From Candidatus Curtissbacteria bacterium (GTDB lineage: Bacteria > Patescibacteriota > Microgenomatia > Curtissbacterales > GWA2-41-24), in the NCBI GenBank assembly GCA_016198325.1, contig JACQIV010000011.1, positions 1 through 35,796 on the forward strand: a DNA stretch of 35,796 nucleotides. Direction: 5' to 3'. The notes below the pieces were generated by a model that did no database searches, was not told where the DNA came from, and saw only the letters and a list, made by a program, of their open reading frames with translations. Positions 35,758 to 35,796 of this stretch are shown one piece after another; position 1 is the first letter of the stretch, and each line of letters starts with the position of its first letter. The position numbers and the translations under genes are program-made.

Positions 35758-35796
35758 ATGAGTGACAAAACCATCAAGAACCTGGTTGAGACCAGG
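35758..35796 (+). CDS. Start of a CDS running out of the window
   Basis: AAGGAGG RBS then ATG: MSDKTIKNLVETR...; truncated by window end. Confidence 0.55.
   Translation, partial: MSDKTIKNLVETR

Noticed and set aside
1-35796. CRISPR arrays, rRNA or tRNA genes, recognisable transposases or integrases
   Set aside because: None seen on reading both strands and the ORF track; the island at 26950-29843 has no visible recombinase.

Overview
The window looks like a Patescibacteria/CPR chromosome segment (probably Microgenomates-like; inferred from gene content and divergence, not tested). It carries a nearly complete division and cell-wall (dcw) cluster on the + strand: mraZ-rsmH-ftsL-ftsI-(2 hypotheticals)-murE-[GlmU domain::murC fusion]-murB-murA-metK-ddl(internally deleted)-alr-murF-mraY-murD-ftsW-murG-ftsQ-ftsA-ftsZ. 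Upstream lie the end of a possible DUF4012-type protein, recO, a membrane-anchored hypothetical, glyS and a PurF-like protein. Downstream of ftsZ is a small accessory island (coiled-coil gene, HExxH protein, PD-(D/E)XK-like nuclease), then yjjX, cutA, a zincin, ileS (KLSKR type) and rodA. The most unusual observation is that the coding sequence for the FtsZ C-terminal peptide (PTFLRQIR) occurs three times: at the true ftsZ end (26872-26904); in the same frame 72 bp later, after a two-headed terminator-like palindrome (26950-26976), with all seven base differences synonymous; and as a decayed copy (VDDLGIPTFLK*IRY) about 2.9 kb away at 29799-29843. The last two bracket the accessory island, which suggests serial insertion at the ftsZ 3' end. 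Other notable points are four TGGNN boxes at exact 10-bp spacing upstream of mraZ with a possible RBS-switch leader, the GlmU-MurC fusion, a Ddl ORF lacking most of its ATP-grasp body, MurA with Asp at the catalytic Cys position, and a PurF-like protein with an altered PRPP motif. All calls come from reading the sequence; no database searches were run.
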